Part shown: positions 36,560 through 47,528 of the stretch, one piece after another | How the letters are laid out: the number at the start of each line of letters is the position of its first letter | Numbering within the stretch: position 1 is the stretch's first letter | DNA from: Juglans regia | Taxonomy: Eukaryota; Streptophyta; Magnoliopsida; Fagales; Juglandaceae | Assembly (NCBI RefSeq): GCF_001411555.2 | Contig: NC_049907.1 | Coordinates: 10,162,622-10,226,621, forward strand | Direction: 5' to 3' | DNA: 64,000 nucleotides | Position numbers and translations under genes: made by a program | The notes under the pieces: generated by a model | The model's database searches: none | Seen by the model: only the letters and a program-made list of their open reading frames with translations | What the model was told of the DNA's origin: nothing

Positions 36560-37785
36560 AGCTGTGCTACAACTACCGCGTTATTCTTTAGGCATAATCA
36601 AGCAACTACATACATTAGATTCTCTATTAACATGTTGCACAGAGCACTTCCTGATCATCTCCTTGACTTCATTCACAAACATCCGAGGACTTGACCATGA
36701 CTCCATTGGTTTTGTAATGGCATTAACAACTTGGAGAGAGTCCACTTCAAGAACTACATTTTTCAGTCCTAGATCAATGCCAAACTTGAAAGCTTGGAGA
36801 GCCACAAATGTTTCTGCTAAGAGAGGTTCTGGATACGTAGTTTTGTTCATCCTCATTATTGCAATTACCTTGCCCTCACAATCAGGAGCAATCATCCTTG
36901 TTTCAATTTTACATTGGATCTTGTCAACAGCTGCATCCAGTTTAGTTCATCCTCATTATTGCAATTACCTTGCCCTCATACTTTCAGGTTCTGTTTTGCT
37001 TCCTTCTTGTTGCTGCACTTCTTTCAAGCTCTTCATGAGAATGTTTGCTGCTACATTCACGACGTGTAAATTCAGCTTGAAAAATGTACTCATTCCTTCT
37101 CTGTCATATTTTTCTAGCCACCACAGCCACTTCCTCCATCTCATCTTGCCCAAACTTAGCGATCATATCTTTCCACAATGTCCAGAAAATAACCTTTGCT
37201 TATATAACTCTTTTGAATTCTTTTTTAACATTGCCCCCAAATGTCTTTTGTAGCATTGTAGTCCCAAATAGCTTGAGCTACAGATTCTTCGTTCTCTACA
37301 CAATTGGGCATTTGGGATTTTCCACCACTCTCTTTTTAAACAAATCCAAATTAGTGGGAAGTGCCTCAAGGCAAGCTCTCGAAAGTGCCTCTGATAAACT
37401 AAAAGTGTTTATCAGAACTATTGCCCTGCCTAACGGGAATCTAAGCAATCAAATCAGCTTCCTTCTTTGTGAATAGGTCTTTTAGTAGGTCAGTCTTCCA
37501 TGTTCTGGTGTTAGAATCTACAAGTTCATGAACTCTAGCCCTCTCCTCGAAAATTCTGATTGGACTTTGAATTTTGGTAGGTGATAGTTTAGGGATCCAC
37601 TTATCTCTCCATATATGAGCTGCATGGCCATTTCCAATCCTCCAGAGTGTAAATTCTTCTAACAATGGTCTTGCTGCAATAGTACTTCTCCGAATGAAAG
37701 AAGGTTTGTGGCCCACTCTAGCTTGAAAGAAGGATTCCTCTTTTGATATGATGACAAGTGATGGGTATTTAAGTATTCCCACTAG
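36560..37785 (-). mobile_element. 5'-truncated LINE fragment (zf-RVT region and RNase H)
   Basis: On the minus strand, 37782-37441 encodes the post-RT region (KEESFFQARVGHKPSF, LWRIGNGHAAHIWRDKWIP) followed by a zf-RVT-like segment with frame breaks. Then 36895-36581 encodes RNase H pieces (LAETFVALQAFKFGI, LEVDSLQVVNAI, VQHVNRESNV). The catalytic aspartate of LEVD and the helix glutamate of LAE are visible. The final histidine motif is degenerate (NVCSCLIM). The RT and endonuclease are absent, as expected for 5' truncation. This fragment differs in sequence from the LINE at 11.4-17.3 kb. Confidence 0.75.
36845..36980. repeat. 33-bp direct repeat inside the LINE fragment
   Basis: The block GTTCATCCTCATTATTGCAA plus ATTACCTTGCCCTCA occurs at about 36845-36879 and again at about 36947-36980. 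The spacing is about 101 bp with no differences in the core. It indicates a local duplication after LINE insertion, or a template-switch scar. Confidence 0.8.
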
Positions 37786-37882
37786 CTATCAAGATTGAAT
37801 CACTTGTATATATGTACAAGAGTGGCGCGCACCTCTATACGCCAATAGCAAAAGTTAAAAGACCAATCTTGTGTGTGTGTGT

Positions 37883-37921
<39 letters not shown>

Positions 37922-38264
37922 GCACCAATTAGATCTAAGAAAATTATATGAAAGGAAACCTAGTCAAGAACTGTTGCTTTAAATTTTCTTTTAATGGTAT
38001 AGTTTGAATTCATATATGAGTTTTCTACTCAGCAACCGGCCTATACCGCACATCTGTTGAGAGAAAAAATAAATAAATGTATGGTGTAGGATTGTTGATA
38101 AGTAGAATTTTTCTTCATTTATAAACGCAATATTGTTGCTTTATAATGTGGTGTAATTATATTATAAAGCTATCTTTTTTATTTGGCTGCGAAAAACTAA
38201 ATATATAGGTGATGGAGCACACACTCAAACGAATGACAAATATGAGAAATTGGACCGGTAGTGC

Positions 38265-38306
38265 AGAAAGTGATATATATATATATTTATATATATATCA
38301 CTTTCT
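38265..38306. repeat. Perfect 16-bp inverted repeat
   Basis: The left arm AGAAAGTGATATATAT (38265-38280) and its exact complement at 38291-38306 flank a 10-base AT loop. The non-AT outer half (AGAAAGTGA/TCACTTTCT) shows this is more than a TA run. Confidence 0.75.
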
Positions 38307-38433
38307 TAACATGCTGCATGCTAAACTACCAATTATAGAGATGCACGCACCAGTACATTTCGGAAAGTAGTGGTCCATGCAAGCATGGCCCATATATCTT
38401 ATATATGTGAGTCCATGCATGTATATATGTGAC

Positions 38434-38467
<34 letters not shown>

Positions 38468-39142
38468 GACACTGATAGACGAGAGCTGGATGAATGAGAT
38501 TCCACGTTCTGTGGGAGGAAAAAAAGATAATTGTTCGCATTTATAATTAGTTTGGAGAGAAGGACAAGGTTTAATGCAGTTTGGTGTAAGGTACCCAGAA
38601 GCCTGCCCCTCCAATATTCCAACATCTCAAACAATCCCAAGTTAACTTTAATTTGGTTTGGTTGGAGTTAGCTACTCTTCACTTTGTTGGATTAGTTCAA
38701 ATAATTCCTCCAATTTGACTTTAACTTCTTTTGAAGTTTCCCTCCAATGTGATATTTTATTAGTCCCACATTAGAAAGACAAGCACACTTTTAGTAGTTT
38801 ATAAGTGAATGAGTTTCATAATACATAAATTAGAATATAAGGATAGACACACAATAGTAGTATCACCCAATGTGAAGCATTGACCACACGCTTGCGCGAC
38901 ATATAGATAGACTTAGCACTTATGCATCGTCACAAGTGACGGTTAAATTCAAATGAAATGATGCATTTTTTCATCTTTTTTGACAATTATTATTAATTGT
39001 CAGATGACAATTACATACATTTATAATAGAAACTGTTTTATTTAAATTCAAATGAAAGGTTACAACTACTATTATTACATCTGTTTATTCTAAGATTAGT
39101 GTTCAGAATTTACAATCTGCACTTTGCAGAACTCAATTCGTG

Positions 39143-39341
39143 AGGGTAGATTTGGATACACAAAACATCTCATCTTATCTCATTTCATCATTACAACTTT
39201 TCTAAATTTTCATACAAAAATATAATAAACAATTCAACTTTTTCAAATTTCAAAATAAAAATAATACTAAAAAATTATATTCCAGCAATATTTTATTCAA
39301 CTTTTAACAAAATATCTCATCTGAATTGTTTATCCAAACCC
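39143..39341. mobile_element. Miniature element, GATGAGATGAG family
   Basis: The ends GGGTAGATTTGGATA and TATCCAAACCCTAA are imperfect inverted repeats. The inner edges carry CATCTCATCTTATCTCA, and the core matches the family (ATACAAAAATATAATAAACAATTCAAC). The target duplication is TGA/TAA-like and imperfect. Confidence 0.6.
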
Positions 39342-40184
39342 TAAAACAGATTAACAATCACGTCACTGTTTGCCATTTTCAATTTTTGTTTGCTCTTACT
39401 TTTCTAACACACTTAACCCAGTAATTGCAGGACACAAATTTCCCAAACCCTAAAATTATACCCTTAATATTGCTTATTTTCATTAAATTAATTTGTTGAT
39501 TTTCCCTGCCTAAAATTGTTCCACAGCTGACTTTTTAACTGGCTAAGATTGAGGTAAGGAGTGAAGAAAACTGTACTTTGGACAGGCTTTGGGCTGGGTA
39601 AACCTGGTCCAAGTGGCAGTAGTACTGCTCACAATAACAAAACCCAATAGAGGGTTTGGGCCCTGGCTTTTTACAACCACAAACCAATACTGTTAAAATT
39701 CTATGTGTAAAAGACATTCGATCCGCATCATTAACGTGGCCTGATCCCTAACACCAGAGGCCATTGCCGAGATAAAGCAGTTGAAGAGGAATTGAAGTCC
39801 TCTTAAGGCTGCCAAGGTCTCTATATTTTCTATTCTTGATTGAAAATCCGGTGTTTCCATTTAAAAAACTAATCCTCGAGGGAAAAAAATTATGCAAGAT
39901 AGATTTTAGAAAACTATATTTTTTTAATTTTTAATGTTTGAGCTTTTCGACAAGATTTTGAGCTTTTTTTTTTTTAAATGAAAATACCCAAGTCTTTCTC
40001 AAGTTTTTGGAAGATATTATTGATCTCTTTAGATTTTATATTGACTAAATGATTTGTTTTAGATTTCTTTTTTTCCTTTCAGGAACTTCTTAAGAATTTT
40101 GGAGGTTGTGAGCTACAAGCCCGCTTAGCCCAGAGGTAGGGCGGACTCAAGGTGAGACGATCAAGGTAACGCTGTAATCGAGTT

Positions 40185-40720
40185 GAGTTGAGCCAGTCTT
40201 TGGCTTGCAAGCTCGGCTCGACTCAAAATAATTGAGCTCAAATCGGTAAGCTAAACTCTCAACTCGAGCTCGAGCTCAAATTGTTTATTTTTCTAATTTT
40301 TTGAATAAGATTTAATAATTAATAAATTAAAAAAATAAAAAAATAAAAAATTTAATATTGAATTTGTACAACTAACAAGTAGAACCTCTATTGAATTATA
40401 AGATTTTTAAAATTTATAATTAATATCTAACTAGTTGATATTTATCTATAATAACAATATATTATATGTTTACAAATATTATTAATACATACACATAATA
40501 TGATAGCATATATCTATTTTATATATAGTTTCCACCTACTAGTATAATAAATTAATAAATATTATCAATTAATTATTATACAAATTATAAAATATAATTA
40601 TGAAGTATATTTAATATAGACATAAGTAATTATGTCATATAATATTATAATTCTATATTAACCATGGGACCATGACTTAACACGGTATAAACCCGACCCA
40701 TGAATACAAATTGTTCTACA
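40185..40720. mobile_element. Relic of hAT-like elements with CGAGCTCGAGCTC words
   Basis: CTCGGCTCGACTC, CAACTCGAGCTCGAGCTC and related words fill 40185-40280, followed by AT-rich sequence. GACCCATGAATACAAATTG at about 40698-40716 resembles the hAT-type end seen at about 31440-31462. No complete termini or target duplication were found. Confidence 0.3.
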
Positions 40721-40989
40721 TATCAAAACATCCATATTAGTAATCAATAGATCTCTTCTTATTCACATTCTAAATACGGATGGTTTCTCTGATCTTTTTA
40801 AATTACTTAAACATATGATTGTTCTTTTTCTATGGATCGTGCAAATATTGCCTTATTTCGTTATTAATATTTAATATTTTTTTTAATCTTTACTTGAATA
40901 TATTTAGATTGGATTAAGTTTTATTAATTTTTTGGAACTTGGTTTTGGGATTTCTTTCTATTATCCCTTGTTTCTCTTTATAAAAGTAT

Positions 40990-41550
40990 TTTTCAGCAAT
41001 AAGATGAATGTTGATGGTGTTACTTTTTTTGATCAACATAAAGCTGGTATTGGTGTGCTTTTAAGAGACGATAAAGGCAATGTGGTTGTGGCACGTAGTA
41101 AAGTGGAAAGGGAAGTTCTCTCTTCAGAGTTTATTGAAGCGATTGTCATGTGGAGAGGTCTACAGTTGTGTGCTCAGTAGGGGGTGCCGAATTTGTTGCT
41201 TGAGATAGATTGTTTGACTCTGGTAAATGCTTTGTAGGATGGTTCAAAATTTTTAACAGATTTTGATTATTTGCTTAGAGATATTAGAAGGTTGATGAGT
41301 GGTTTCAATGATGTTCAGATTTCTTATGTTAATAGATTGAGCAACTCAATAGCTCGTCTATCGGCAAGATATGCATGGGAGTTGATGATATTGAAATGTG
41401 GTGGGAGAGATGTCCTTCTTTTGCATCTCAAGCTGTTTGGCTTAATAGAAACAATATTTTATAAGGACAACGATTCAATGAAATCTTTGATTAAAATAAA
41501 TAAATAAAGGTGGAGGTTTATCAATAAAATTACAGTACTGTCCTTTAAAA
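40990..41550 (+). mobile_element. 5'-truncated LINE 3' end (RNase H)
   Basis: Plus-strand RNase H: KMNVDGVTFFDQHKAGIG, then VLLRDDKGNVV, EFIEAIVMWRGLQLCAQ, a TAG at 41178-41180, LLEIDCLTLVNAL, a second TAG, then LTDFDYLLRDIRRLMSGF and YVNRLSNSIARLSA. It is the same family as the RNase H of the LINE at 11.6 kb (LTDFDFLLQNIRRMVRGF). The catalytic D, E and D are present, but the late histidine (GHQLA in the other copy) is arginine here (ARLSA). An A-rich tail with AAATAAATAAATAAA follows at 41495-41507. Confidence 0.75.
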
Positions 41551-41795
41551 AAAATTGAAGCAGATAGCATTGGTATTAGAACCCAAAGCTAATAATTGAA
41601 GCAGATAGCATTGATATTTTTTGTTTCCTTCCATAATCAAATTATTATCATTATGAATATCATACAAAATTAATCAACAGATTAACAAGCAAAAGGGAAC
41701 ATCATCATGCGTCATGATGGTCTGTGGAACAAACTTGTAGGCCCCAATTTAAGACTTGTAGAATGGCTGTTTAGAAGAAGTGAATAGCTATCACT

Positions 41796-41840
<45 letters not shown>

Positions 41841-43340
41841 TTTAGCTCTTTTATTCACCGAGAATTTCTACCATTTTATGTATTTTTTTTTATTTAAGAA
41901 ATTCTCCCGACATGTGTATTTCTCTTTTCATGTATTTTTTTCAATATTTTAAATATTTTTTTAAAAATAATTCGCAACATCATTAAAAACTACCTCCTTA
42001 ATCAAGTAAGAAAAAAGAAAAAATTACTGCCGGGACCTGATCCTTATCATTTTCCTTATTCAAAGGCTGCACTGATTTCAAAAAAATCTGGCACCAGTCG
42101 TTTTTTTAGCTTATGATCAAGTTGATCTCTCTTGATCTATCCAGTACGATCCTCCTCCCACCTCGACGGAGTAGTTCAGTGAGGCCATGACCACACAGCT
42201 TCGAGCCACAAGGTAGTGGCTTGTTCCCGTCAACCCAAAGGAATAGTGCATGAACAGTAACATTAATAACGCTATGAACAGTACTGTATGAAAAGTAATA
42301 TTTACCCTATATTTTCTGTGTCATATAAATCACTCCGTGCATCTAATATTTGATCAGAAGACTCCCCAAAGTGATCTTATATTGGATTGATTCATGTAAA
42401 TATTTCCATTTTGATCCCAGTTGAAAGAGACTACTCCTACAACCATTTCCATGTGGATTTTCAAAACATGATCAAGAGATTGAGCTAGTGATAAGATGAG
42501 CCAAGATAGATCAAACCAAAACTAAAAAGACCCAACGTACAGAATCAACCAGCATTACTCCAACAATAGTTGATTATCAGATATTGAGAAATGCTACAAG
42601 AAAGATTTACACCACATATTCATCTGATCAATATGTGATTTGTCATTTTTGACCTTGATCGGCGATTCAAGACTTTTATTATTATTATTATTATTAAAAA
42701 AATAAAATCATTGGAAATGAAGAGATTGTTGCAAAATCTTTTGGAAGACCCAAGATTTAACTTTGGAAAACTTCAAATAATAGAAAAGAAAAGATCGTTG
42801 TAGGCTGACCTTATCAAGTAAGTACATTGGATTAGATCCAATCTCCACATCTTTTCTGAGTCATGAGTCTCCTTATTTTGTTTGTGTTTGGTTGCATGCA
42901 TGCCGGTAAAAGACAGACCGGAACAAATTGGTGGGTCACAGACTCACAGTATGTATCATCAGCCAAATATTTCAAGCTACAACTAACCTTTCTTACAAAT
43001 TTAAAAAAAATAAATAAATATATAAAATAAAAAATAAAAAAAAAAAGAGAGGGAAAAAAACACAAGCAGCTTAATTACCTTGTGACATACATAGACAAAT
43101 CTTGAAAAGAGAGAAAAGAAAAAAAAAACAAAAACAAAGAAAAATGGAAAATAATTGCCCATTAGAGGGAGGAAGATCAAGAAGAAGTAACACCAGTAAA
43201 AAGGTGAGTCACAATAAATTAGCCAAAGAGGAAAAGTTACAAACTACCTTACCTCGTCACATGCATAAGTAAACGTACAAGAGTAGAAAAATAAAAAATA
43301 AAAATAAAAAAAATGAAATTCTATAGCCTAGTAATAGAGC
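41550..43340. other. Spacer downstream of the R3-MYB gene
   Basis: No coding region is supported. The 19-bp direct repeat ATTGAAGCAGATAGCATTG occurs near 41553 and 41596. A (TA)n run lies at 41803-41838. Sequence at 42180-42310 has repeated GAACAGTA words that could be LTR or promoter-like. The part nearest 43340 probably includes the MYB 3' untranslated region. Confidence 0.35.
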
Positions 43341-43348
43341 ATTAGGAG

Positions 43349-44437
43349 TTATGTCTCTTCAGCTCTTTTCTTACTGGCAAACACTTCTCCATGTCTCATT
43401 ATCCAAAACCTCTCTATTTCTTCTGCTTTCCGTCCTGGAATCCGCCCAGCTATCAGAGCCCACCTGCATAATAATATATAATGTCTTACTTACATTTAAA
43501 GGAATATCGACATTACCATATTAATAGATAAAATATCCATTGTTTTAGAGAATAAATTGCAGTCACAGACCAAATTTATATTGGCTGCACAACAAAAGTA
43601 CGTTGGCTAGCTATAGTGATTGGAGCATATATACTATATTATTTATAAACTATGGCTGCAGCCACATCTTGAAGTGCAATTCTTAAATGAGAAGGGCGAG
43701 TACTTCAATGCGGAGGAGCATGAATCGAAATTCGAATAAACACGAGAGGAAATCGAAATTCTCAACTTTCTGTACGTTCCCAACACGAACAGAATGAATG
43801 GGGAGGAGAGCTTGTACCAAAAGCCAGAACTTTTCTTTTCTTTTCATTTTCTTTTGAGTTTTTCTTGGTCGGTCCCAAGAGAAAAAAGCTGTTTCGTTTC
43901 GAGCATTTACCTGTCACCAACCAGCTTATACATTCTATAGATGAGATCTTCTTCTTGTTCCGACATGTTTATGAATTCCCACTCTATACTGCTCACCTCT
44001 GCCAGAGAGAAAGAGGGAGAGAGAGAAACATTAGACGTTCAAGTATAGGAATATTAATAGTTGTAACTCGGACATGAAAATGGTGCAGCAAGCTTGGGAA
44101 AAATAAAAAGGAAGAAAGAAAAGAAAACAGAAAACAGAAGAAAAAGAAAGAGTTAAGAACCGAAGACGCTTTGAACCAGAAAAAAGACAAAAAAAGGCAA
44201 ACCCAGATAGAAATTATAGGTAGCAATAAAAGGAAATGAATGGAAGACATCAGAGTTAGCCATAAAAAGATGAACCAAAGAAATATTTCTCTGTAACATG
44301 ATTTGTGTTGAAAATGAAAGAAAAACGACCCAGAATGGAGTGTGGTACAGAAAATGAAAAGGAAAATAAAAGAAAAACTCACCCTCTGAGCAACAAGTAG
44401 TACTGGTCTTGGCTTGCTTTCTGCGACGCCTGTCCAT
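43349..44437 (-). CDS. Single-repeat R3-MYB (CAPRICE/TRIPTYCHON/ETC-like), three exons
   Basis: An 85-residue protein predicted to repress trichome and root-hair or other epidermal cell fates by competing with R2R3-MYBs for bHLH partners. Exon 1 is 44437-44383, exon 2 is 43998-43911 and exon 3 is 43463-43349. The introns are GT-AG (donors CAGAGG|GTGAGT and GACAG|GTAAAT; acceptors GGCAG|AGGTG and TGCAG|GTGGG). The basic N-terminus is MDRRRRKQAK. The R3 repeat covers about residues 20-72 with W25, W49 and W68 spaced as in CPC-type proteins. The bHLH-binding signature [DE]L-x2-[RK]-x3-L-x6-L-x3-R is complete at residues 36-55 (DL, R40, L44, L51, R55). W68 and M70 (FWIM) correspond to residues needed for CPC movement between cells in Arabidopsis. 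There is no activation domain. Length and exon phases match the family, so the gene looks intact. The exact paralogue cannot be assigned. Confidence 0.95.
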
Positions 44438-44557
44438 AGTTTCGGAGCTATATGAAAATGGGGAGAAAAGAGACAGACTGGACAGAAAGTGAGAAACACC
44501 GGTAGACTTGATTTTTTTTTCTTTTTTCTTTGCGATCGTGAAGAGGGAAGAATTAGA

Positions 44558-44565
44558 CTTAAATA
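44558..44565 (-). promoter_or_regulatory. Candidate TATA box of the R3-MYB gene
   Basis: On the minus strand this reads TATTTAAG, in the context ACTATTTAAGTC, about 120 bp upstream of the ATG. A C/T-rich tract follows in gene sense. The assignment is by motif and spacing only. Confidence 0.4.
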
Positions 44566-44850
44566 GTTTCCCGACCGGGGTGGGATTGGGAATTCTGGGA
44601 AAGGCATAAATAAATAAATAAAATCATGTGTATATGTGTATTGAAGTGGTCCGTTTGAGTGCCATTGAAAGAAGAGCTTGAACGCTTGGGAACAAAGCAA
44701 TAGAACGGCAGGTTCTACCAAACAACCAAATTAATGTGGGTTGACTTGTAGTTGTCTCTGTTTGATACTTTGATCTTAATTCCACAAGATCCAGCAGTCC
44801 ATCCATTGGGGAACGGTGAGGGGATCAGATACATGTATACATACATTATT

Positions 44851-45081
44851 CAAAAAATCTACTCAACCTCCTACTATTCACACAACCTCTACACTCTACA
44901 TTATTTTTAATTTTTATTATTTTTTTCTTTTATTAAATATTTATTATATGAATAATGAATAAAAAATTTGAAATAATTTAAAAAGAATAAACTCAAAAAA
45001 AATTAAAAAAAATATTAAAAATTTAAAAAATTTAAAAAAGTGTGGAGTGTGGAGTGTGGTGGAGGTTGTGTAGCAAAGCTC
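44851..45081. mobile_element. Mutator-like miniature element with 9-bp target duplication
   Basis: 231 bp. The inverted ends share CTAC(T/A)CAACCTCC a few bases inside each terminus. The element is flanked by a perfect 9-bp duplication TACATTATT at 44842-44850 and 45082-45090, the Mutator-superfamily length. The A/T-rich middle is non-coding. It lies about 300 bp upstream of the R3-MYB candidate TATA box, within its promoter range. Confidence 0.8.
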
Positions 45082-45149
45082 TACATTATTACCCTTCACT
45101 GCCTCAAGAAATTATGTTCTCCATTTGTGGTGTTAATAAGAAGAGTTTT

Positions 45150-45448
45150 AGATCCAGTTTGATTGTATGACTCAACTAATATCAATTCAGTTCAATTTAA
45201 TTTTGAATTGAGTCTAATATTTAAATATTTAATTATTAAATTATTAAATTTATCTTAACATAAAACTTCTTTACATATAGGACTCATAACCTTTTTTCAA
45301 TTCAACACTTATTTATACGTGGGATCTACAACTTTTTTCAAATTATTAAACTCATCTAAACTCAAAATTTATTTACATGTGGGACTCACAACCTTTTTCA
45401 ACTTTTTATAGATACATCTAAATTCATCTTAACATTCAAATACATTTA
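45150..45448. mobile_element. Copy of an older repeat family (GTGGGACTCAC type)
   Basis: It contains three loose internal units of the form ACATGTGGGACTCACAACCTT (near 45276, 45322 and 45377), separated by about 50 bp. The same sequence, in reverse orientation, flanks the Harbinger-type insertion at 55709-58323. It therefore supplies an uninserted reference. The termini are not well defined. Confidence 0.55.
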
Positions 45449-45658
45449 GATTGCGTTTAGATATTAAGTTGAGTTGAGTTGAGATGAAAATTGAAAGTTA
45501 AATAAAATATTATTTGAATATTAATTTTTAATATTATTATTATTTTGAGATTTGAAAATTTTAAATTGTTTATTACATTTTGTATTAGAATTTGAAAAAA
45601 TTGTAATGATTAGATAAGATGAATTGAGATGAATTTGAAATCCAAACTAGAACTCATC
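45449..45658. mobile_element. Miniature element, GATGAGATGAG family, TTA target duplication
   Basis: TTA at 45446-45448 and 45659-45661 flanks a 210-bp element. Its ends are GATTGCGTTTAGAT and ATCCAAACTAGAACTCATC. GAGTTGAGTTGAGATG and GATAAGATGAATTGAGATG occur at the inner edges. Confidence 0.7.
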
Positions 45659-45661
45659 TTA

Positions 45662-45776
45662 GATGAATCACAAAAAACTCACTTTACCATCTCAACTCAT
45701 TACTATTCATAAAAAAATTCAACTCAGTTCAGCTCAAATCAACTCAACTCAACATCCAAACACAGCCTACTTCACA
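45662..45776. mobile_element. Related miniature element
   Basis: It starts GATGAATCACAAAAAACTCAC and ends CAACTCAACATCCAAACACAGCC. It shares CATCTCAACTCATTACTATTCAT with the reverse complement of 55599-55700 (ATGAATAGTAATGACTTGAGATG). It directly abuts the element at 45449-45658. Confidence 0.5.
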
Positions 45777-45863
45777 TTTGTTTGCAAGAAAACTTCCTTC
45801 AATGCATATAAAAAATTTTATGTATTCGTTTTCACATGTATTCAAGGCAGACGAGACAATTTA

Positions 45864-46057
45864 GTATGTTTGGATACAAAAATCACCTCACTTCATTTTA
45901 TTTAATTATTATAGATTTCTCAAAGTTTTATATAAAATATAATAAACAATTCAATTTTTTTAAATTCTAAAATAATAATAATATTAAAAAATTATATTTT
46001 AACAATATTTTATTTAACTTATCTAAAATCATCTCATCTCAATATCCAAACGAGAGA
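45864..46057. mobile_element. Miniature element, GATGAGATGAG family
   Basis: The ends are GTATGTTTGGATAC and ATATCCAAACGAGAG, with TTA at 45861-45863 on the left only. The inner edges carry CACTTCATTTTA and CATCTCATCTC. It has the family core with ATTCTAAAATAATAATAATATTAAAAAATTAT. Confidence 0.6.
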
Positions 46058-46267
46058 TGGATCGTAAAAAGTTTCATAAAATATTATTAGAATATATTTT
46101 TTTAATAATATATTTATTTTAAAATGTAAAAAAGTTAAATTTTTTATTTGACTCCGGACCAAGGAGTGCCCAAGTTAGTGGCATATAATAGCTCCACTAC
46201 ATTGAGTTAATATATTCACTCTATTTCAAGTGAAATTAATAGTATTTTTTTATCACGTATAGGAAAA

Positions 46268-46521
46268 GAATCGTGCTACAGCCCCCGCTCCCTCTCCCGC
46301 TCTCAGTCCCGCTCAATGTAAAATGTAGTATTTTTTTATTTTATTTTTTTATACATGTATTTTTTTAACACTATAAAATATTTTTAAAAAAAATAAAAAA
46401 ATTATAATATCATTAAAAAATACTTACTTAATCATTAAGTAAAAAAATATATATTAAAAAAATAAAAAAAATGTAGTGGGACTGGGAGCGGGACCGAGAG
46501 TGGTGAGAGTGGCATTATTCA
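46268..46521. mobile_element. Mutator-like miniature element (254 bp), absent from duplication copy B
   Basis: It is flanked by a perfect 9-bp duplication ATAGGAAAA (46259-46267 and 46522-46530). Copy B has a single ATAGGAAAA at the matching place (52342-52350), the empty site. The ends are long GC-rich imperfect inverted repeats (GCTCCCTCTCCCGCTCTCAG.. versus GGGAGCGGGACCGAGAGTGG..). The middle is AT-rich and non-coding. Confidence 0.9.
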
Positions 46522-47313
46522 ATAGGAAAATATTATACGACATTCTATTTTTGTTATTTTTAAACATATCAATTAGTGTCGCATTTAAGTGGTTTTTTGC
46601 TGAATAATTAACTTTCGAAATTATTTAAAAAGACATGTATATATATATAGACTAATGTGACAAGTGAACAAAAAGTAACATGAAATATTTTGATTATTTT
46701 GCTTGTTAATGTAATATCAAAATGACTCAAATATTTCATGTTTTTTTACACTTAAAAAGATAGTATTTCAAAAGAAATATCATAATTTTCAAGAAAAAGA
46801 AAAAGAAAGATGATATGATGTCAATACACGGATTGCCGGTGGATAAGTGGATATGGTAACATGGTTGGTTAGTAAGTGCGAGGCCACGTAGTTTAGTTGG
46901 GTTCCGATAACAGTGTACTGTTTTTTTTTAAATAAATATTATTACTAAATCCAAGGCAGAGTAACCCTGTTGCGTGACGGACAAATCACCATCCTGAGGG
47001 TGAGGTCTAACATTCTTTTTATGCTATGGTTGGCACAAGACGTCGCAGAAAACGGACCTAAAAAAAATTATTATTATGATAAAAGTAGTACTACGTGTAC
47101 TTCTAATTTTATTTATATTTTTATTTATAAAATTTATTTTGTTATTTTTATTTTAAAATTTAAAATTTTTAATTTTTAACATATTAATAAATAACTAGTA
47201 TATAGAGAAATAAATTTTTTTATAAGTTTTACGTTTAACATTTTTCTTATGATAATCATAATAACCCTATCGAAACTGCATGAATGTGGGTATCCAGACA
47301 TTCCACTTACTTA

Positions 47314-47528
47314 GGCCTCGTTTGTTTTGAAAAAACATCTTATCTGATCTCATCTCATCTAATCATTACAATTTTCCCAACTTTCAATACAAAATAAAAT
47401 AAACAATTCAACTTTATTAAATCTAAAAACAAAAATAATATTAAAAAATATATTCTAACAATATTTTATTCAACTTTTTAATTTTAATCTTATCTCATCT
47501 CATCTCATCTCCGAAAACAAACGAGGCC
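47314..47528. mobile_element. PIF/Harbinger-type miniature element (215 bp), absent from copy B
   Basis: Nearly perfect terminal inverted repeats GGCCTCGTTTGTTTT and AAAACAAACGAGGCC, flanked by TTA on both sides (47311-47313 and 47529-47531). Copy B has TTCCACCTACTTACTTTCCCC uninterrupted near 53329-53348, with one TTA. It is the best-preserved copy of the GATGAGATGAG family in the window and hence probably the youngest. Confidence 0.95.

Larger units (their letters stand above)
37800..40180. other. Gene-free spacer with microsatellites
   Basis: No gene is supported. A GT-then-TA microsatellite lies at 37869-37918 and a (TA)n run at 38434-38465. A 16-bp hairpin is at 38265-38306 and a miniature element at 39143-39341. 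Plus-strand sequence at 40119-40142 resembles the 5' half of a tRNA, but no B-box or acceptor stem follows. Confidence 0.35.

Noticed and set aside
36564..37476. Plus-strand frames of 229 and 130 codons
   Set aside because: They are antisense to LINE coding sequence, which gives clear RNase H and zf-RVT-like motifs on the minus strand.
40119..40185. tRNA-like 5' half (GCCCGCTTAGCCCAGAGGTAGGGC)
   Set aside because: The A-box-like part fits, but there is no anticodon arm, no GGTTCGA-type B-box and no closing acceptor stem. It may be a SINE or tRNA fragment at most.
42832..43065. Minus-strand 77-codon frame next to the MYB gene
   Set aside because: It has no ATG in good context and no motif. 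The sequence is AT-rich and probably 3' flank.
43993..44721. 242-codon minus-strand open frame
   Set aside because: It overlaps exon 1, intron 1 and the leader of the R3-MYB gene and has a biased Phe/Ser/Leu composition. The spliced MYB explains the locus.
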